Part shown: positions 1 through 8,972 of the stretch, one piece after another
Layout of the letters: each line of letters starts with the position of its first letter
Numbering within the stretch: the first letter of the stretch is position 1
Source of the DNA: Nitrospirillum pindoramense
Lineage (GTDB): Bacteria; Pseudomonadota; Alphaproteobacteria; Azospirillales; Azospirillaceae
Assembly: GCF_007827955.1 (NCBI RefSeq)
Contig: NZ_VITR01000019.1
Coordinates: 52,203-116,202, forward strand
DNA length: 64,000 nucleotides
Reading direction: 5' to 3'
Made by a program: the position numbers and the translations under genes
The notes under the pieces: generated by a model
What the model saw: the letters and a program-made list of their open reading frames with translations, nothing else
What the model was told of the DNA's origin: nothing
Databases searched by the model: none

Positions 1-1003
1 GGTTCCAGAAGCGCCGGCGCCGGCCGGCGGTGAAACGCAGCGGACGCGGGTCGGCCAGCGCCTCCCCCTCCAGGTTGGCCAGCAGGGTGGCGGCCGCCTC
101 GTCATCGCTGACATGGCGACTGGAATAGACGTAGCCGTTGCCGGTGCGGTGCTGCAGCGGAATGCGCCATTGCCAGCCCGCGACCCGCGCGGTGGAGCGG
201 GTGTAGGGTGTCAAGGCGCTGGCGGTGCCGTCATGCGCGCTGGGCACGGCCCAGGCGCGGTCACACGGCAGCCAGTGGGACCAATCCTCAAACCCGGTGT
301 TCAGCGCCTGCTCGATCAGCAGGCCGCGAAAACCGGAGCAGTCGATGAACAGGTCGCCCTTGACGCGCGTGCCGTCCGCCATCTCCACCGCGTCGACGAA
401 ACCGTCGTGGGCGCGCAGGATGGTGCGGACGATCCTGCCCTCCGTTCGCCGCACGCCGCGCTGTTCCGCGAACCGGCGCAGGTATTGGGCGTACAGCCCC
501 GCGTCGATGTGGAAGGCATAGGCCAGCGGCTCCAGCGGGCTTTGCCGCCGCGGATCCGGCGGGGTGAAGCGTCCGCGCCGGGCCGCCACGCTGTTCAGGA
601 TGTAGGGTTCCCAGTCATCCGTCATGCCCAGGCGGTGGGCGCGCAGCCAGAAGTCCTGGAAATGCCCCAGCCCCAGCGCGTGGCCGAAGGCGCCGAAACT
701 GTGCAGGTAGCGGTGGCCGGGCCGCAGCCAGTCCACGAACTCGATCCCCAGCTTGATGGTGCCCTGGGTCTGGCGCAGGAAGTCGTTCTCATCCAGGCCC
801 AGGGCGCGATTGAACACGCCGATGGGGGGGATGGTCGCCTCGCCCACACCCACGGTGCCGATCTCTTGCGATTCCACCAGGTGGACGCGATGGCCCCCGG
901 AGCGGCCGCCGGGGCCGAGGATGTGGCTGAAAAGGGCGGCCGCCATCCAGCCGGCGGTGCCGCCGCCAACGATGACGATGTCACGGAGGGGGGCGAACGT
1001 CAT
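1..1003 (-). CDS. Flavin-dependent tryptophan halogenase family protein (3' part beyond the window edge)
   Basis: The reading frame starts with ATG at 1003 and runs off the left edge, giving the first 334 residues of a protein that is usually about 500 long. The N-terminus has the FAD-binding motif GGGTAGW and a little later GVGEATIPP, both typical of the PrnA-type tryptophan halogenase family. WQWRIP, seen near residue 280, matches the WxWxIP motif that blocks monooxygenase chemistry in true halogenases. The gene lies downstream of, and on the same strand as, a TonB-dependent receptor. In Caulobacter, Xanthomonas and related bacteria, members of this family commonly sit next to such receptors in uptake loci. 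Their substrate is not known, so free tryptophan should not be assumed. The family call is firm; the reaction is not. Confidence 0.88.
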   Translation of the reverse strand, partial: MTFAPLRDIVIVGGGTAGWMAAALFSHILGPGGRSGGHRVHLVESQEIGTVGVGEATIPPIGVFNRALGLDENDFLRQTQGTIKLGIEFVDWLRPGHRYLHSFGAFGHALGLGHFQDFWLRAHRLGMTDDWEPYILNSVAARRGRFTPPDPRRQSPLEPLAYAFHIDAGLYAQYLRRFAEQRGVRRTEGRIVRTILRAHDGFVDAVEMADGTRVKGDLFIDCSGFRGLLIEQALNTGFEDWSHWLPCDRAWAVPSAHDGTASALTPYTRSTARVAGWQWRIPLQHRTGNGYVYSSRHVSDDEAAATLLANLEGEALADPRPLRFTAGRRRRFWN

Positions 1004-1145
1004 GGCCTGTCTTCCAGGTCGCTGTTGCCGGTACCTCCCCGCCGGGGCGGGGAAAAGGGTGAGGCGGGCCCTGGTTCACCTGGATCTGGGTGCAACCATG
1101 GCCTGGGCCCGCCTCACGAGGGCTCGGGGAGAAAGGCGAGAAGCG

Positions 1146-1169
1146 CCCGCCGGCTGGGAGGCCGGCGGG
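1146..1169 (-). terminator. Perfect 9-bp hairpin between the TonB receptor and the halogenase
   Basis: CCCGCCGGC at 1146-1154 pairs exactly with GCCGGCGGG at 1161-1169 around a six-base loop. It lies 19 bases past the receptor stop codon. On the minus strand it is followed by a pyrimidine-rich stretch rather than a clean T run. It could be a weak terminator that lowers expression of the downstream halogenase, or an mRNA-stabilising stem. Confidence 0.5.
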
Positions 1170-1187
1170 ACACCTCACCCTATCGGC

Positions 1188-4001
1188 TCAGTACTTGTAG
1201 GAAGCACCGAGCAGATAACGAACGCCGTACTTTTCGTACCGCCAATTCTGCGTGGTATCGCCGTTGTAGTAGGTGATGACCGGCTCATCCGTCAGGTTCT
1301 GGGCCTGCAGGACGATGGACAGGCCCTTCAGGGCGCCTTCGCCGAAGTCATAGCTGACCTGGGCGTCGACCAGGGTTTCCGGCACCGCCATGTCGAACTC
1401 GCGGCCCTGGCCGAAGCCCGTCTGTTCCGACAGATAGCCGGAGCGGTGGGTGACCGAGACGCGGGCGCCGAAGCCGTGGTTCTCGTAGTAGAGGGTGCCC
1501 TGCTCCGTCCACTTGGAGTAACCGGCCACCGGCAGGCTGCTGTTGCCGGAACCCACACCCTGCGACCCGGCCTGCAGGTCTGTCTCAGTCCAGCCGGCGG
1601 CGCCGTTGATGCCGAAGCCCTCCAGCTTGGACCACACCATGTCCAGCGGCACGGCGAACGCGGCTTCCACACCCTCGATCATGCCGCCGGTGCCGTTCAC
1701 CGGCACGGTGACATAGCCGAAGTTGGTGGCCGGCGTGGCGGCGGAGTAGGTGTTGATGCCGGTGAAGTCGGTCAGCGTGCTCTTGTTGTAGATGTTGTTT
1801 TCCAGGTGCTTGTAGAACGCCGCCAGCGACAGGTAGCCGGCCTTGTTGAAGTAGTATTCGTAGGACAGGTCAACGGCGTCGGCGTACCAGGGCTTCAGGT
1901 AGGGGTTGCCGCCGTTGCCGCTCCACGGGCCATTGTTGGGATTGGAAATCCCGGCCTTCGAAGCGTCAAAGCCGTAGGACAGGTTGGCCTGCATCTGGTC
2001 CATGCGGGCCCGCATCATCTCACGGGCGGCGCCCAGGCGGATCTGGTGGTCCGGGTTGGGCAGGACGAAGGCCAGGTTCAGGCTGGGCAGCAGGTCGGTG
2101 TAACCGACGCCCAGGGTGCGGTCCTGGTACTTGTTGGCGGCGACGATGGCGACACCGGTGGACGACTGGTCGGTATGGACCAGTTGCAGGCCGACGTTGC
2201 CCATGACCTTCACCGCCCCGACATTCCCATCCAAGTCCGCCTTGACGAAGCCGGTGGTGACCTTCTCGGTCACGGTGTAGTGGCTGTCGCTGGTGCAGTT
2301 GGCGCGGTACTGGGCGCAGGGCACCAGGCTGTAGACGCCGCGGGACAGCAGTTCCACCGGGTTGTAGGCGACGGTGTTGCCCAGGCCGATCCAGCTGAGG
2401 TCGGCGGTGCCCACCATGGCCCAGGACGGGATGGCGGCGCTGGCACCCTTCACGCCGGTCAGCGGATCGACCGCCGCGGTCAGGTTGGACGTCAGGGTGA
2501 CGTACCATTCCGGCTGGTAGTATTCCTTGTTGCGCTCGGTGTAGTTCACGCCGATGTCGATGTCCTTGAGGAAGGCGACTTCGTGGAAGTCCTTCTTCAA
2601 ATCGCCCCTCAGCGAGAGCAGATCGTCGTGCACCCGCGGCTTGTTCAGATAGCCGTTCTGGGCATAGGGGGTGGTGCCGCCGTTCCAGTTGTTGGGATCG
2701 GTCAGCTTGATCAGGTTGGGGTCGGCGTAGTTCAGGTTGTGGGTGTACTGGTACCCGGCCTCATTGGTGCCGACATTGGTGAACCCGATGGTGTCGGTGG
2801 CGCCGGACGACCCGCTGGAGCCGGTGCCGAAATAGGATTCGAAGCGGGTGGTGGTGCGATCCGCCAGGCTGTAGCCGGCGTCCAGGGTACCGGTCCAGTC
2901 GCCCTTGGTGTACTGGCCGTTCCAGCCCATGGAGTACAGATCGGACTGGGTGGAGCCCACGTCGCTACGGCCCACGCCCTTCACGCCGCTGAACGCGCCG
3001 CTGGTGATCATGTTGCCGACGGTGGTGTAGCCGGGCAGCAGCGCCACGGCCGGCTGCGCGCCGTTGGCGGAGCCGTTGCCCCACTGCAGCGGCATCTCGA
3101 TGCCGCGCTGCCACTGATAGTCCTGGTAGTGGGTGTAGAAGAAGTCCAGCGACGTGGTGAAGTTGTCGGTGGGCTTGTACTGCACCGTGCTCATGATGCC
3201 GGTGCGGTTGAACTCTTCGGAATTGGCGCGCACCTCGTCACCGCCGATGACATAGCTGCCGTTGGACAGCTGCGGGTAGCCCCAGACGCGGGAGGTTTCC
3301 TGCTGGGTGGGGGAGTTCAGGTGCGCGATGGACAGCGACACGCCCAGGGTGTCATGGGCGAACTGGTCGATATAGGTGGCGCTGGCGCGGTAGCCCTTGT
3401 CCTCGCTGTCGGAGTTCAGCTTGCCGATGGAGGTCTGCTCATACCGGGCGGAGGCGGACAGCACCCGCTTGCCGTAATCCAGCGGGCGCACGGTCTGCAG
3501 ATCCACGGTGCCGGCCAGGCCCTGGGCGGTGAAGCCGGCCTGCGGGGTCTTGTAGACCACGGCGCTGCTGATGATTTCCGAGGGGTACAGATCGTATTCG
3601 ACGCTGCGGTTGTTGCCGGTCGACACCTGCTCACGCCCGTTGAGGGTGGTCAGGGTGAAGTCCGGGCCCAGGCCGCGCAGGCTGATGACCTGGGCGCGGC
3701 CGTCGACGCGCTGGGCGGCCAGGCCGGGCAGGCGGGCCAGCGATTCCGCGATGGAATTGTCCGGCAGCTTGCCGATGTCTTCGGCCGAGATCGCTTCCAC
3801 GATCTGGCTGGCGTCGCGCTTCGCCTCGATCGCCGATTCCAGCGAGTGGCGGAAGCCGCTGACGACGATTTCCTGCATGTCATCGGTGGTGGCGGCATCC
3901 GCCGGCGCGCTTTGCGCCATCGCGGTGCCGTGCATCAACAGCACCGCGGTGCTGACGCCCAGGGCCAGCCTGGCGGCCAGCGCGATCTTCGTGTCCTTCA
4001 T
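1188..4001 (-). CDS. TonB-dependent outer-membrane receptor (Xanthomonas/Caulobacter carbohydrate-type)
   Basis: A 937-residue outer-membrane active transporter energised by TonB-ExbBD. A signal peptide ends near AMAQS (about residue 30). A TonB-box-like segment, MQEIVVSGFR, follows. The stretch with AEDIGKLPD and AESLARLPG is typical of the TIGR01782 subfamily found in xanthomonads and caulobacters. The plug spans roughly residues 45-165. The rest is a beta barrel ending in an aromatic residue (SYKY), as barrel proteins do. Members of this subfamily often import sugars, but the ligand cannot be read from the sequence. The halogenase-like gene downstream is a common neighbour. Two copies of a CATACGTAT palindrome upstream (4348-4389) suggest local regulation. 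Confidence 0.93.
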   Translation of the reverse strand: MKDTKIALAARLALGVSTAVLLMHGTAMAQSAPADAATTDDMQEIVVSGFRHSLESAIEAKRDASQIVEAISAEDIGKLPDNSIAESLARLPGLAAQRVDGRAQVISLRGLGPDFTLTTLNGREQVSTGNNRSVEYDLYPSEIISSAVVYKTPQAGFTAQGLAGTVDLQTVRPLDYGKRVLSASARYEQTSIGKLNSDSEDKGYRASATYIDQFAHDTLGVSLSIAHLNSPTQQETSRVWGYPQLSNGSYVIGGDEVRANSEEFNRTGIMSTVQYKPTDNFTTSLDFFYTHYQDYQWQRGIEMPLQWGNGSANGAQPAVALLPGYTTVGNMITSGAFSGVKGVGRSDVGSTQSDLYSMGWNGQYTKGDWTGTLDAGYSLADRTTTRFESYFGTGSSGSSGATDTIGFTNVGTNEAGYQYTHNLNYADPNLIKLTDPNNWNGGTTPYAQNGYLNKPRVHDDLLSLRGDLKKDFHEVAFLKDIDIGVNYTERNKEYYQPEWYVTLTSNLTAAVDPLTGVKGASAAIPSWAMVGTADLSWIGLGNTVAYNPVELLSRGVYSLVPCAQYRANCTSDSHYTVTEKVTTGFVKADLDGNVGAVKVMGNVGLQLVHTDQSSTGVAIVAANKYQDRTLGVGYTDLLPSLNLAFVLPNPDHQIRLGAAREMMRARMDQMQANLSYGFDASKAGISNPNNGPWSGNGGNPYLKPWYADAVDLSYEYYFNKAGYLSLAAFYKHLENNIYNKSTLTDFTGINTYSAATPATNFGYVTVPVNGTGGMIEGVEAAFAVPLDMVWSKLEGFGINGAAGWTETDLQAGSQGVGSGNSSLPVAGYSKWTEQGTLYYENHGFGARVSVTHRSGYLSEQTGFGQGREFDMAVPETLVDAQVSYDFGEGALKGLSIVLQAQNLTDEPVITYYNGDTTQNWRYEKYGVRYLLGASYKY

Positions 4002-4347
4002 GGCACCCTCCCCTTAAGTCTCGCCTTCGAGCGGGCCGTTACCCGGCCCAGTTGCTGCTGTTTCTTGAAAGCGCCCACCCCCGCGGATGGACACCCCCCG
4101 GGTCGCCCCGGCATGAACGCGGGCCTTGACGCCCCCGGTCGACGGGGCGCCACGCACGACGTCATGAATGTCACGGTGTGGATCGGCGATGCCTCAGTGG
4201 GGACGCTGCCAAGGCCTTCGCGGCGCCCGGTCCGTCCTGTCACCCTGATCGCGCATCATCCTGGATGGGACGCCTTGGCGCCCGGCCCCGTATCCTCCCG
4301 AATTTGTGACGATCATAGTGGGGGCCGGATTTTTGTAACATAGCCCG

Positions 4348-4389
4348 CATACGTATGTGCAACGATGCAGTAACGGGTGCATACGTATT
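4348..4389. promoter_or_regulatory. Paired CATACGTAT palindromes, candidate operator upstream of the TonB receptor
   Basis: CATACGTATG at 4348-4357 is a perfect palindrome. CATACGTAT recurs at 4380-4388, 32 bases or about three helical turns away. Both lie about 350 bases upstream of the receptor start in a 524-base non-coding stretch (4002-4525) that holds no gene I can support. The pair looks like a two-site operator for a dimeric regulator, but no regulator gene is adjacent. Function is inferred from symmetry and spacing only. Confidence 0.4.
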
Positions 4390-4454
4390 CAGAATGCAAG
4401 GTTTGCTTAACCAATTTTGCTTTTGTCGGGAAAGTAATCGCCTTCGCAGGCGCG

Positions 4455-4488
4455 CAACGAGAAAGGCCGGAACCTTCTGGCTCCGGCC
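4455..4488 (-). terminator. Rho-independent terminator of the ABC transporter operon
   Basis: On the minus strand GGCCGGAGCC, a four-base loop and GGTTCCGGCC form a ten-base stem with one non-Watson-Crick pair. It is followed directly by TTTCTCGTT. It lies about 40 bases past the permease stop codon, where the terminator of the four-gene operon would be expected. Confidence 0.75.
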
Positions 4489-4511
4489 GAACGCTTACAG
4501 ACTGGCAATCA

Positions 4512-4530
4512 AATGAGACGTATTCTCATT
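4512..4530. promoter_or_regulatory. Fur-box-like inverted repeat over the permease stop codon
   Basis: AATGAGA (4512-4518) and TCTCATT (4524-4530) are exact inverted arms around five bases. Read on the minus strand, the site resembles the classical TGAGAAT-n-ATTCTCA iron box with two mismatches. It overlaps the permease stop codon, an odd place for an operator unless it serves the divergent intergenic region. Alphaproteobacteria often use other iron regulators, so this is only a candidate. Confidence 0.2.
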
Positions 4531-6913
4531 CCACCCGCAGGGTCTTGGCGACGGTGGCCCGCACCGCCGCCTGGGCCGGAACCAAGGTCGCCAGCACCGC
4601 GATGAGAATGGCAACGCCCAGGCCGGCGGCAGCGCCCCAGGCGCAGGCCTGATAGTCGAAGGGGTATTGGATGATCCTCTGGCCGAAGCGGGCCACCACC
4701 GGGCGGCTGATGAGCGGTGCCCATGCCGAGGCGATGGCCCAGCCCAGGACGGCGATCACCACCGCCTCATAGATGAAAAGGCGCACCAGGGCGGACCCGC
4801 TGGCGCCCATCGCCTTCATCACGCCGATTTCGCGTATGCGCTCCGCCACGCTGACGCCGATGCAGGCCGCAAGACCCAGTACGCCCGTCAACAGCGCCAA
4901 GACGGAAATCGCCAAGAGGATGAAGGTGATGAAGTCCAGATGGCCGTCGATGATGGCCCTCAGCATCCCCGCCGTCTCCACTTCTCCCACCTGGATGCCG
5001 GCGGCGGTGAGATCGTCCTGCAATGCCTGGGCGGCTTGGCGCTGGTCGGTGCCCGGGGCCAAGGTCAGGTAGACCAGGTCGGCGTCCGCCGGGGACGGGC
5101 GCAAGGCATCCATCACCGCCGCCGGGGCGTAGACCCGCCCCGGTCCGAATTCCCGCACCACACCGATGATGGTGACCGGTGCGACGCGGTCACCGGCGCG
5201 CAGTTGATAGGCACCACCCAACTGGATGGCCGGCATGTCGGCCAGCAGCTTCTGCGTCACGACCACACCGCCGGACATACCGTCCAACGCGCCCTCGGCC
5301 AGCCATCGCCCGGCCAGCAGATCGGGGCGCAGCAGGCGGGTGTCCGCCGGCGCCGCCACCACGGGAATGGCGTTTCCCAGGCGCCCCCCGCCGGTACCCA
5401 GCGGTATGGCGGTCACCGCCCGCCAGTATTCCGCCACGCGCACCTCCGGCCGGCCGGCCAGCAGGAAGCGCAGGCGGTCCGCTGAATGAGGCTGGCGTAG
5501 CAACAATTGCACGTCATAAGGCTTGGTCCGGGCCACGGCCGCCGCCGTGCCTTGCATGGAGGCGCGGACGTTCAGCGCCGTCAGGAAAAAGGCCAGACCG
5601 ATGGCCAAAACCAGGGCGCTGAGCACGGCGGGGCGGGGCCGGCGCAGCACCGCACCCACCGCCAGGCGGGGCAGCAGGGGCAGGATCGTGGCGCGACCCA
5701 ACATCTCCACCCGCACGCCGCCACCCTGTCCACCGGATCGCATCAAGGCCAAGCGCACAGGCAGGCGCACCATCCGCCCCACCCGCCAGGCGGTCACCGT
5801 CAGGGGCGTGCCGGCGCCAAAGATCAGGATGATAGCCGCCACCCACAGGGGCGGCCGGGGCGTCACCAGGTCGAAATTGTTGCCGGCGGCCACAAAGCGG
5901 GCCGTGACCATCCCCATGGCGACGGCGGGCCAGAGGCTGGTCAAGGCCGCCGCCAGGCCCAAGGCGCCGGTGCCCAGCAGATAATCGCGCAGCACCTGCC
6001 CCGGCGCAGCACCCAGGGCCCGCATCACCCCCACCACCCGTCGTTCCCGGGTCATCATCCCGTCGATGAGGTTGACCACCAGCACCGTGCCCATGACCAG
6101 GGTGGTCAGGGCCAGGCCGGCCATCAGCACCAGCAGCGCGTCCAACTGGTTCTGGTGGCCATAGACCGGCACATCCTGGATATCCAGGCGGCGCACTGCC
6201 ACACCCGCCGCCACCAACGTGGACTCCACTACCGGAGCCAGCGCGCTGGCGCTCTCCGGGCCACCGGAGGCGCGCGTGGTCAACAGCAGGCGGGTGCCGT
6301 CCAGCGCCTGGCCCCAGGCGGCCAGGGTGGCGCGGGTGACATAGCCGTACAGCACCATCTCCATGCGCGAGGGGTGCTGACCGGGATCAAAGACATAACC
6401 GCTGAAGGTGCCGCTGGCCGTTCCGCCATCGGCGAAGCGCAGGTGCAAGGCCGCACCGGGCCCGCCCTCCATGAAATAGCGCCCGTCGCGTTCCAACAGC
6501 AGGCCGCCGGTCGGCGGCGGCCAAGCCCCCTCAGGCAGGCCGGCATCGGGAGCGAACGTGGCCACCCGCAGGTCGCGGAAGTCGTCCACCACCGCGAGTT
6601 CCAGGGGCCACCAGTGGCCCGGCTCGGTCTGCACCCCCGCCCTCACCAGGGGGCGTTCCTCCAGCGCCGCCACACCGGGCAGGGCCGCCAACCGGCGCAG
6701 CACTTCCGGCGGCACGGCATCGGTACGCAGCACCAGGTTGGGGGGGGTGGTGCGGCGATAGCCAGCGTCCAGGTCCGTGCGCAGCAGGGAATAGGCGGCC
6801 ACCACTGCGCCGGCGACGAACAGGCCGATGGTCAGGCCTGTGAAAGCCATCAGGGTGCGGCCCCAGCGCACGCCGAAGTCGCGCGCCACCTTCTTCAGCC
6901 GAACGGAGATCAT
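4526..6913 (-). CDS. ABC transporter permease with two FtsX/MacB-type modules
   Basis: A 795-residue inner-membrane protein. One membrane segment lies near residues 20-42 and is followed by a large periplasmic region (about 45-250). A cluster of membrane segments spans about 255-440, then comes a second periplasmic region, and three C-terminal segments lie in roughly 660-790. This is the duplicated FtsX layout seen in permeases of the LolCE/MacB/YbbP superfamily. Such proteins usually act mechanically on lipoproteins, peptides or envelope substrates rather than forming a solute channel. The start codon overlaps the end of the ATPase gene by four bases, so the two products are almost certainly partners. 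It is the last gene of a response regulator-kinase-ATPase-permease operon closed by a hairpin at 4455-4488. The substrate is unknown. Confidence 0.88.
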   Translation of the reverse strand: MISVRLKKVARDFGVRWGRTLMAFTGLTIGLFVAGAVVAAYSLLRTDLDAGYRRTTPPNLVLRTDAVPPEVLRRLAALPGVAALEERPLVRAGVQTEPGHWWPLELAVVDDFRDLRVATFAPDAGLPEGAWPPPTGGLLLERDGRYFMEGGPGAALHLRFADGGTASGTFSGYVFDPGQHPSRMEMVLYGYVTRATLAAWGQALDGTRLLLTTRASGGPESASALAPVVESTLVAAGVAVRRLDIQDVPVYGHQNQLDALLVLMAGLALTTLVMGTVLVVNLIDGMMTRERRVVGVMRALGAAPGQVLRDYLLGTGALGLAAALTSLWPAVAMGMVTARFVAAGNNFDLVTPRPPLWVAAIILIFGAGTPLTVTAWRVGRMVRLPVRLALMRSGGQGGGVRVEMLGRATILPLLPRLAVGAVLRRPRPAVLSALVLAIGLAFFLTALNVRASMQGTAAAVARTKPYDVQLLLRQPHSADRLRFLLAGRPEVRVAEYWRAVTAIPLGTGGGRLGNAIPVVAAPADTRLLRPDLLAGRWLAEGALDGMSGGVVVTQKLLADMPAIQLGGAYQLRAGDRVAPVTIIGVVREFGPGRVYAPAAVMDALRPSPADADLVYLTLAPGTDQRQAAQALQDDLTAAGIQVGEVETAGMLRAIIDGHLDFITFILLAISVLALLTGVLGLAACIGVSVAERIREIGVMKAMGASGSALVRLFIYEAVVIAVLGWAIASAWAPLISRPVVARFGQRIIQYPFDYQACAWGAAAGLGVAILIAVLATLVPAQAAVRATVAKTLRVE

Positions 6914-7593
6914 CCCCTGCCCTCCGTTATCTGACCATCCTCGACCCGCAAAACGCGGTGATAGCGGTCCAACCCGCCGCGTTCGTGGGTGGCGACGATG
7001 ACCGTGCGCCCATCGGCCACGCAGCGGTCGAACAGCGCGGCCACGCGTTCGCCATTGGCGCGGTCCAGATTGCCGGTGGGTTCATCCGCGACCAGGATGG
7101 GCGGGTCGTTGGCCAGGGCGCGGGCAATGGCCACGCGCTGCTGCTCCCCACCCGATAGGCGGCCAGGTGGGCGCAAGGCTTGGCCGTCCAGGCCCACGTC
7201 GCCCAGCAGGGCCAGGGCCCGCGCCCGGCGTGCCCTGGTCGGCACCACGCCCACCAAATCCATGGCCAGCACGACATTGTCCAGGGCGGTCAGGGTGGGG
7301 ATCAGCTCGAAGAACTGGAAGACGATGCCGATATGGGTCCCCCGGAAGCGGGCCAAAGCCCCCTCCCCCAAAGTCTCCAGCGCCGTGCCTTTGACGCGGA
7401 CGGAGCCCTGACTGGCCCGGTCCACCCCGGTGATGAGGTTCAGCAGCGTGGACTTGCCGGAGCCGGACGCCCCCGTCACCGCCACATACTGCCCCCGGTC
7501 GATGGTGACGGTGGCAGGCCGCAAGGCGGCGTACTCGTCCGGCCCCTGGCGGAACGTCCGCCCGGCGGCCAGCAATTGAATGACAGGCGACAC
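6910..7593 (-). CDS. ABC transporter ATP-binding protein (LolD/MacB type)
   Basis: A 227-residue ATPase that powers the double-FtsX permease encoded immediately downstream (four-base overlap). Walker A is GASGSGKST (residues 41-49), the signature is LSGGEQQR (146-153), Walker B with its catalytic Glu is ILVADE (166-171), the D-loop is GNLD and the switch His is in ATHE (His203). Its length and the GEQQR signature match the MacB/LolD/FtsE subfamily. The kinase gene ends 68 bases upstream on the same strand, so the transporter is probably transcribed with and controlled by that two-component system. Confidence 0.92.
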   Translation of the reverse strand: MSPVIQLLAAGRTFRQGPDEYAALRPATVTIDRGQYVAVTGASGSGKSTLLNLITGVDRASQGSVRVKGTALETLGEGALARFRGTHIGIVFQFFELIPTLTALDNVVLAMDLVGVVPTRARRARALALLGDVGLDGQALRPPGRLSGGEQQRVAIARALANDPPILVADEPTGNLDRANGERVAALFDRCVADGRTVIVATHERGGLDRYHRVLRVEDGQITEGRG

Positions 7594-7661
7594 CCGAACC
7601 CCCTTTCGGTTGAGAGACGGGCAGCATGGCGGATCGATGTCGGGCGTCGTTGGCGCGATTG

Positions 7662-8972
7662 TCAGGAAAGTGTGGGGAAAACCATGGTGGCCGTGGTGCC
7701 AACCCCCACCGTGCTGTCCAGGGTCAGCCGACCACCCTGGGCGGCCACCAGGGCGCGGGCGATACTGAGCCCAAGGCCGGCGCCGCCAATACCTCCGCCC
7801 CGGTGCTGGTCGACACGGTAGAAGCGATCGAAGACATGGGGCAGGTCGGCCGCCGGAATGCCTCGGCCATTGTCAGCCACCGCCACGCGCCAGCCGGTTT
7901 CGTCAGCCCGCAGGCTGAGGGCGATGCGGGCGTCCGGCCGGCCCTGGCTAGCGACCACGGCGTTATCCACCAGGTTGCCCAGGGCCTGGAACAGGCGTTC
8001 GGCGTCGATATCGACCGTGCGGTCCGCGTCCACGCTCACGTCCACCGCGACGCCGGCGCCCTGGACACGCGGTGAAATCCGGGCAAAGGCATCGCGCGCC
8101 CAATCGGCCAGGGGCACCGCCTGCCGCACCAGGGGCACGGCGCCCCCCTCAACCCGCGTCGTCTCAAGGATATCGCCGATCAAGCGGTCCATCAGGGCGA
8201 TCTCGGCATCCATCTGCGCCAGATGGGGGGCCGCCCGCTCTGGCCTGCGGGCGATGGTCTCCCCCAGCGCCCGCAGGCGGCCAAGAGGGGAACGCAGGTC
8301 ATGCGACACGTCGGCCAGCAGCCGTTGTTGCCGCAGCTCGGCATCGCGCAACGCCCGGGACATATCGTTGAAGGAACGAACCAAGCCCGCCAGTTCACGC
8401 TGGCGCGGCGGATCGAGCGTCTCCCCGAAATGCCCCCCGGCCACGCGGGCCGCCAAGGTGGACAGACGGCGAAAGGCCGCTGTCAGGTCACGTACTGGCG
8501 GCCAGACCAGCAGAGCGGCCAGTCCAACGAAGACCAGCACCACGGGCACGAATTCCACATGCAAAGGGATTGCCGGCTGGCCCGCGCGGCTCAGGACCAG
8601 GGTGCCGCCGCCGGGCAGCGGGGCGGCACCCACCAGCACCTCCATATCCTGGTGTGCCGCACCGATCAGTTCAGGACCCAAAGGGGGCCGGTCAGGACGG
8701 CTGTCGGCCACCACCTGACCATCAGCCGCCAGCCAAGTCAGGCGCACCCGGCCGTGCGCCGCCCCCCAGGCCTGGGCGACGGTGGCCGGGTTCTGGTCCA
8801 TCGGCCAGTGACCGGCGTGCCAGCGCGCCTCGTCCTGCAGGTCGCGCTGCCAGTCACCGTAGAGAAAGCGCGCCTGGAAGTGGGTGGACAGCGTCACCAG
8901 GATTCCCAGGCAGACGGCCACCAGCAACAGCGCCCGCCAGAACATCAGACGGAACAGGCCCGGCCCTCTCAT
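7662..8972 (-). CDS. Sensor histidine kinase of the transporter-linked two-component system
   Basis: A 436-residue class I kinase. Membrane segment 1 spans about residues 10-30. A periplasmic sensor of about 105 residues follows, then segment 2 at about 139-158 and a HAMP linker at about 160-212. The H-box is DVSHDLRSPLGRL with phospho-acceptor His224. The ATPase domain has the N-box LGNLVDNAV, the G1 box DNGRGIP, the F-box FDRFYR and the G2 box GGAGLGLS. An in-frame ATG exists at 9116, but the ATG at 8972 overlaps the regulator stop as ATGA and puts the membrane segment at the N-terminus, so it is chosen. The pair probably senses envelope stress and switches on the ABC transporter behind it, an inference from gene order. 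Confidence 0.92.
   Translation of the reverse strand: MRGPGLFRLMFWRALLLVAVCLGILVTLSTHFQARFLYGDWQRDLQDEARWHAGHWPMDQNPATVAQAWGAAHGRVRLTWLAADGQVVADSRPDRPPLGPELIGAAHQDMEVLVGAAPLPGGGTLVLSRAGQPAIPLHVEFVPVVLVFVGLAALLVWPPVRDLTAAFRRLSTLAARVAGGHFGETLDPPRQRELAGLVRSFNDMSRALRDAELRQQRLLADVSHDLRSPLGRLRALGETIARRPERAAPHLAQMDAEIALMDRLIGDILETTRVEGGAVPLVRQAVPLADWARDAFARISPRVQGAGVAVDVSVDADRTVDIDAERLFQALGNLVDNAVVASQGRPDARIALSLRADETGWRVAVADNGRGIPAADLPHVFDRFYRVDQHRGGGIGGAGLGLSIARALVAAQGGRLTLDSTVGVGTTATMVFPTLS

Noticed and set aside
753..4343. Very long open frame (nearly 1200 codons) on the plus strand opposite the TonB receptor
   Set aside because: Its translation is Gly/Val/Gln/His-rich low-complexity sequence that mirrors the codon bias of the receptor on the other strand. 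No motifs or ribosome site.
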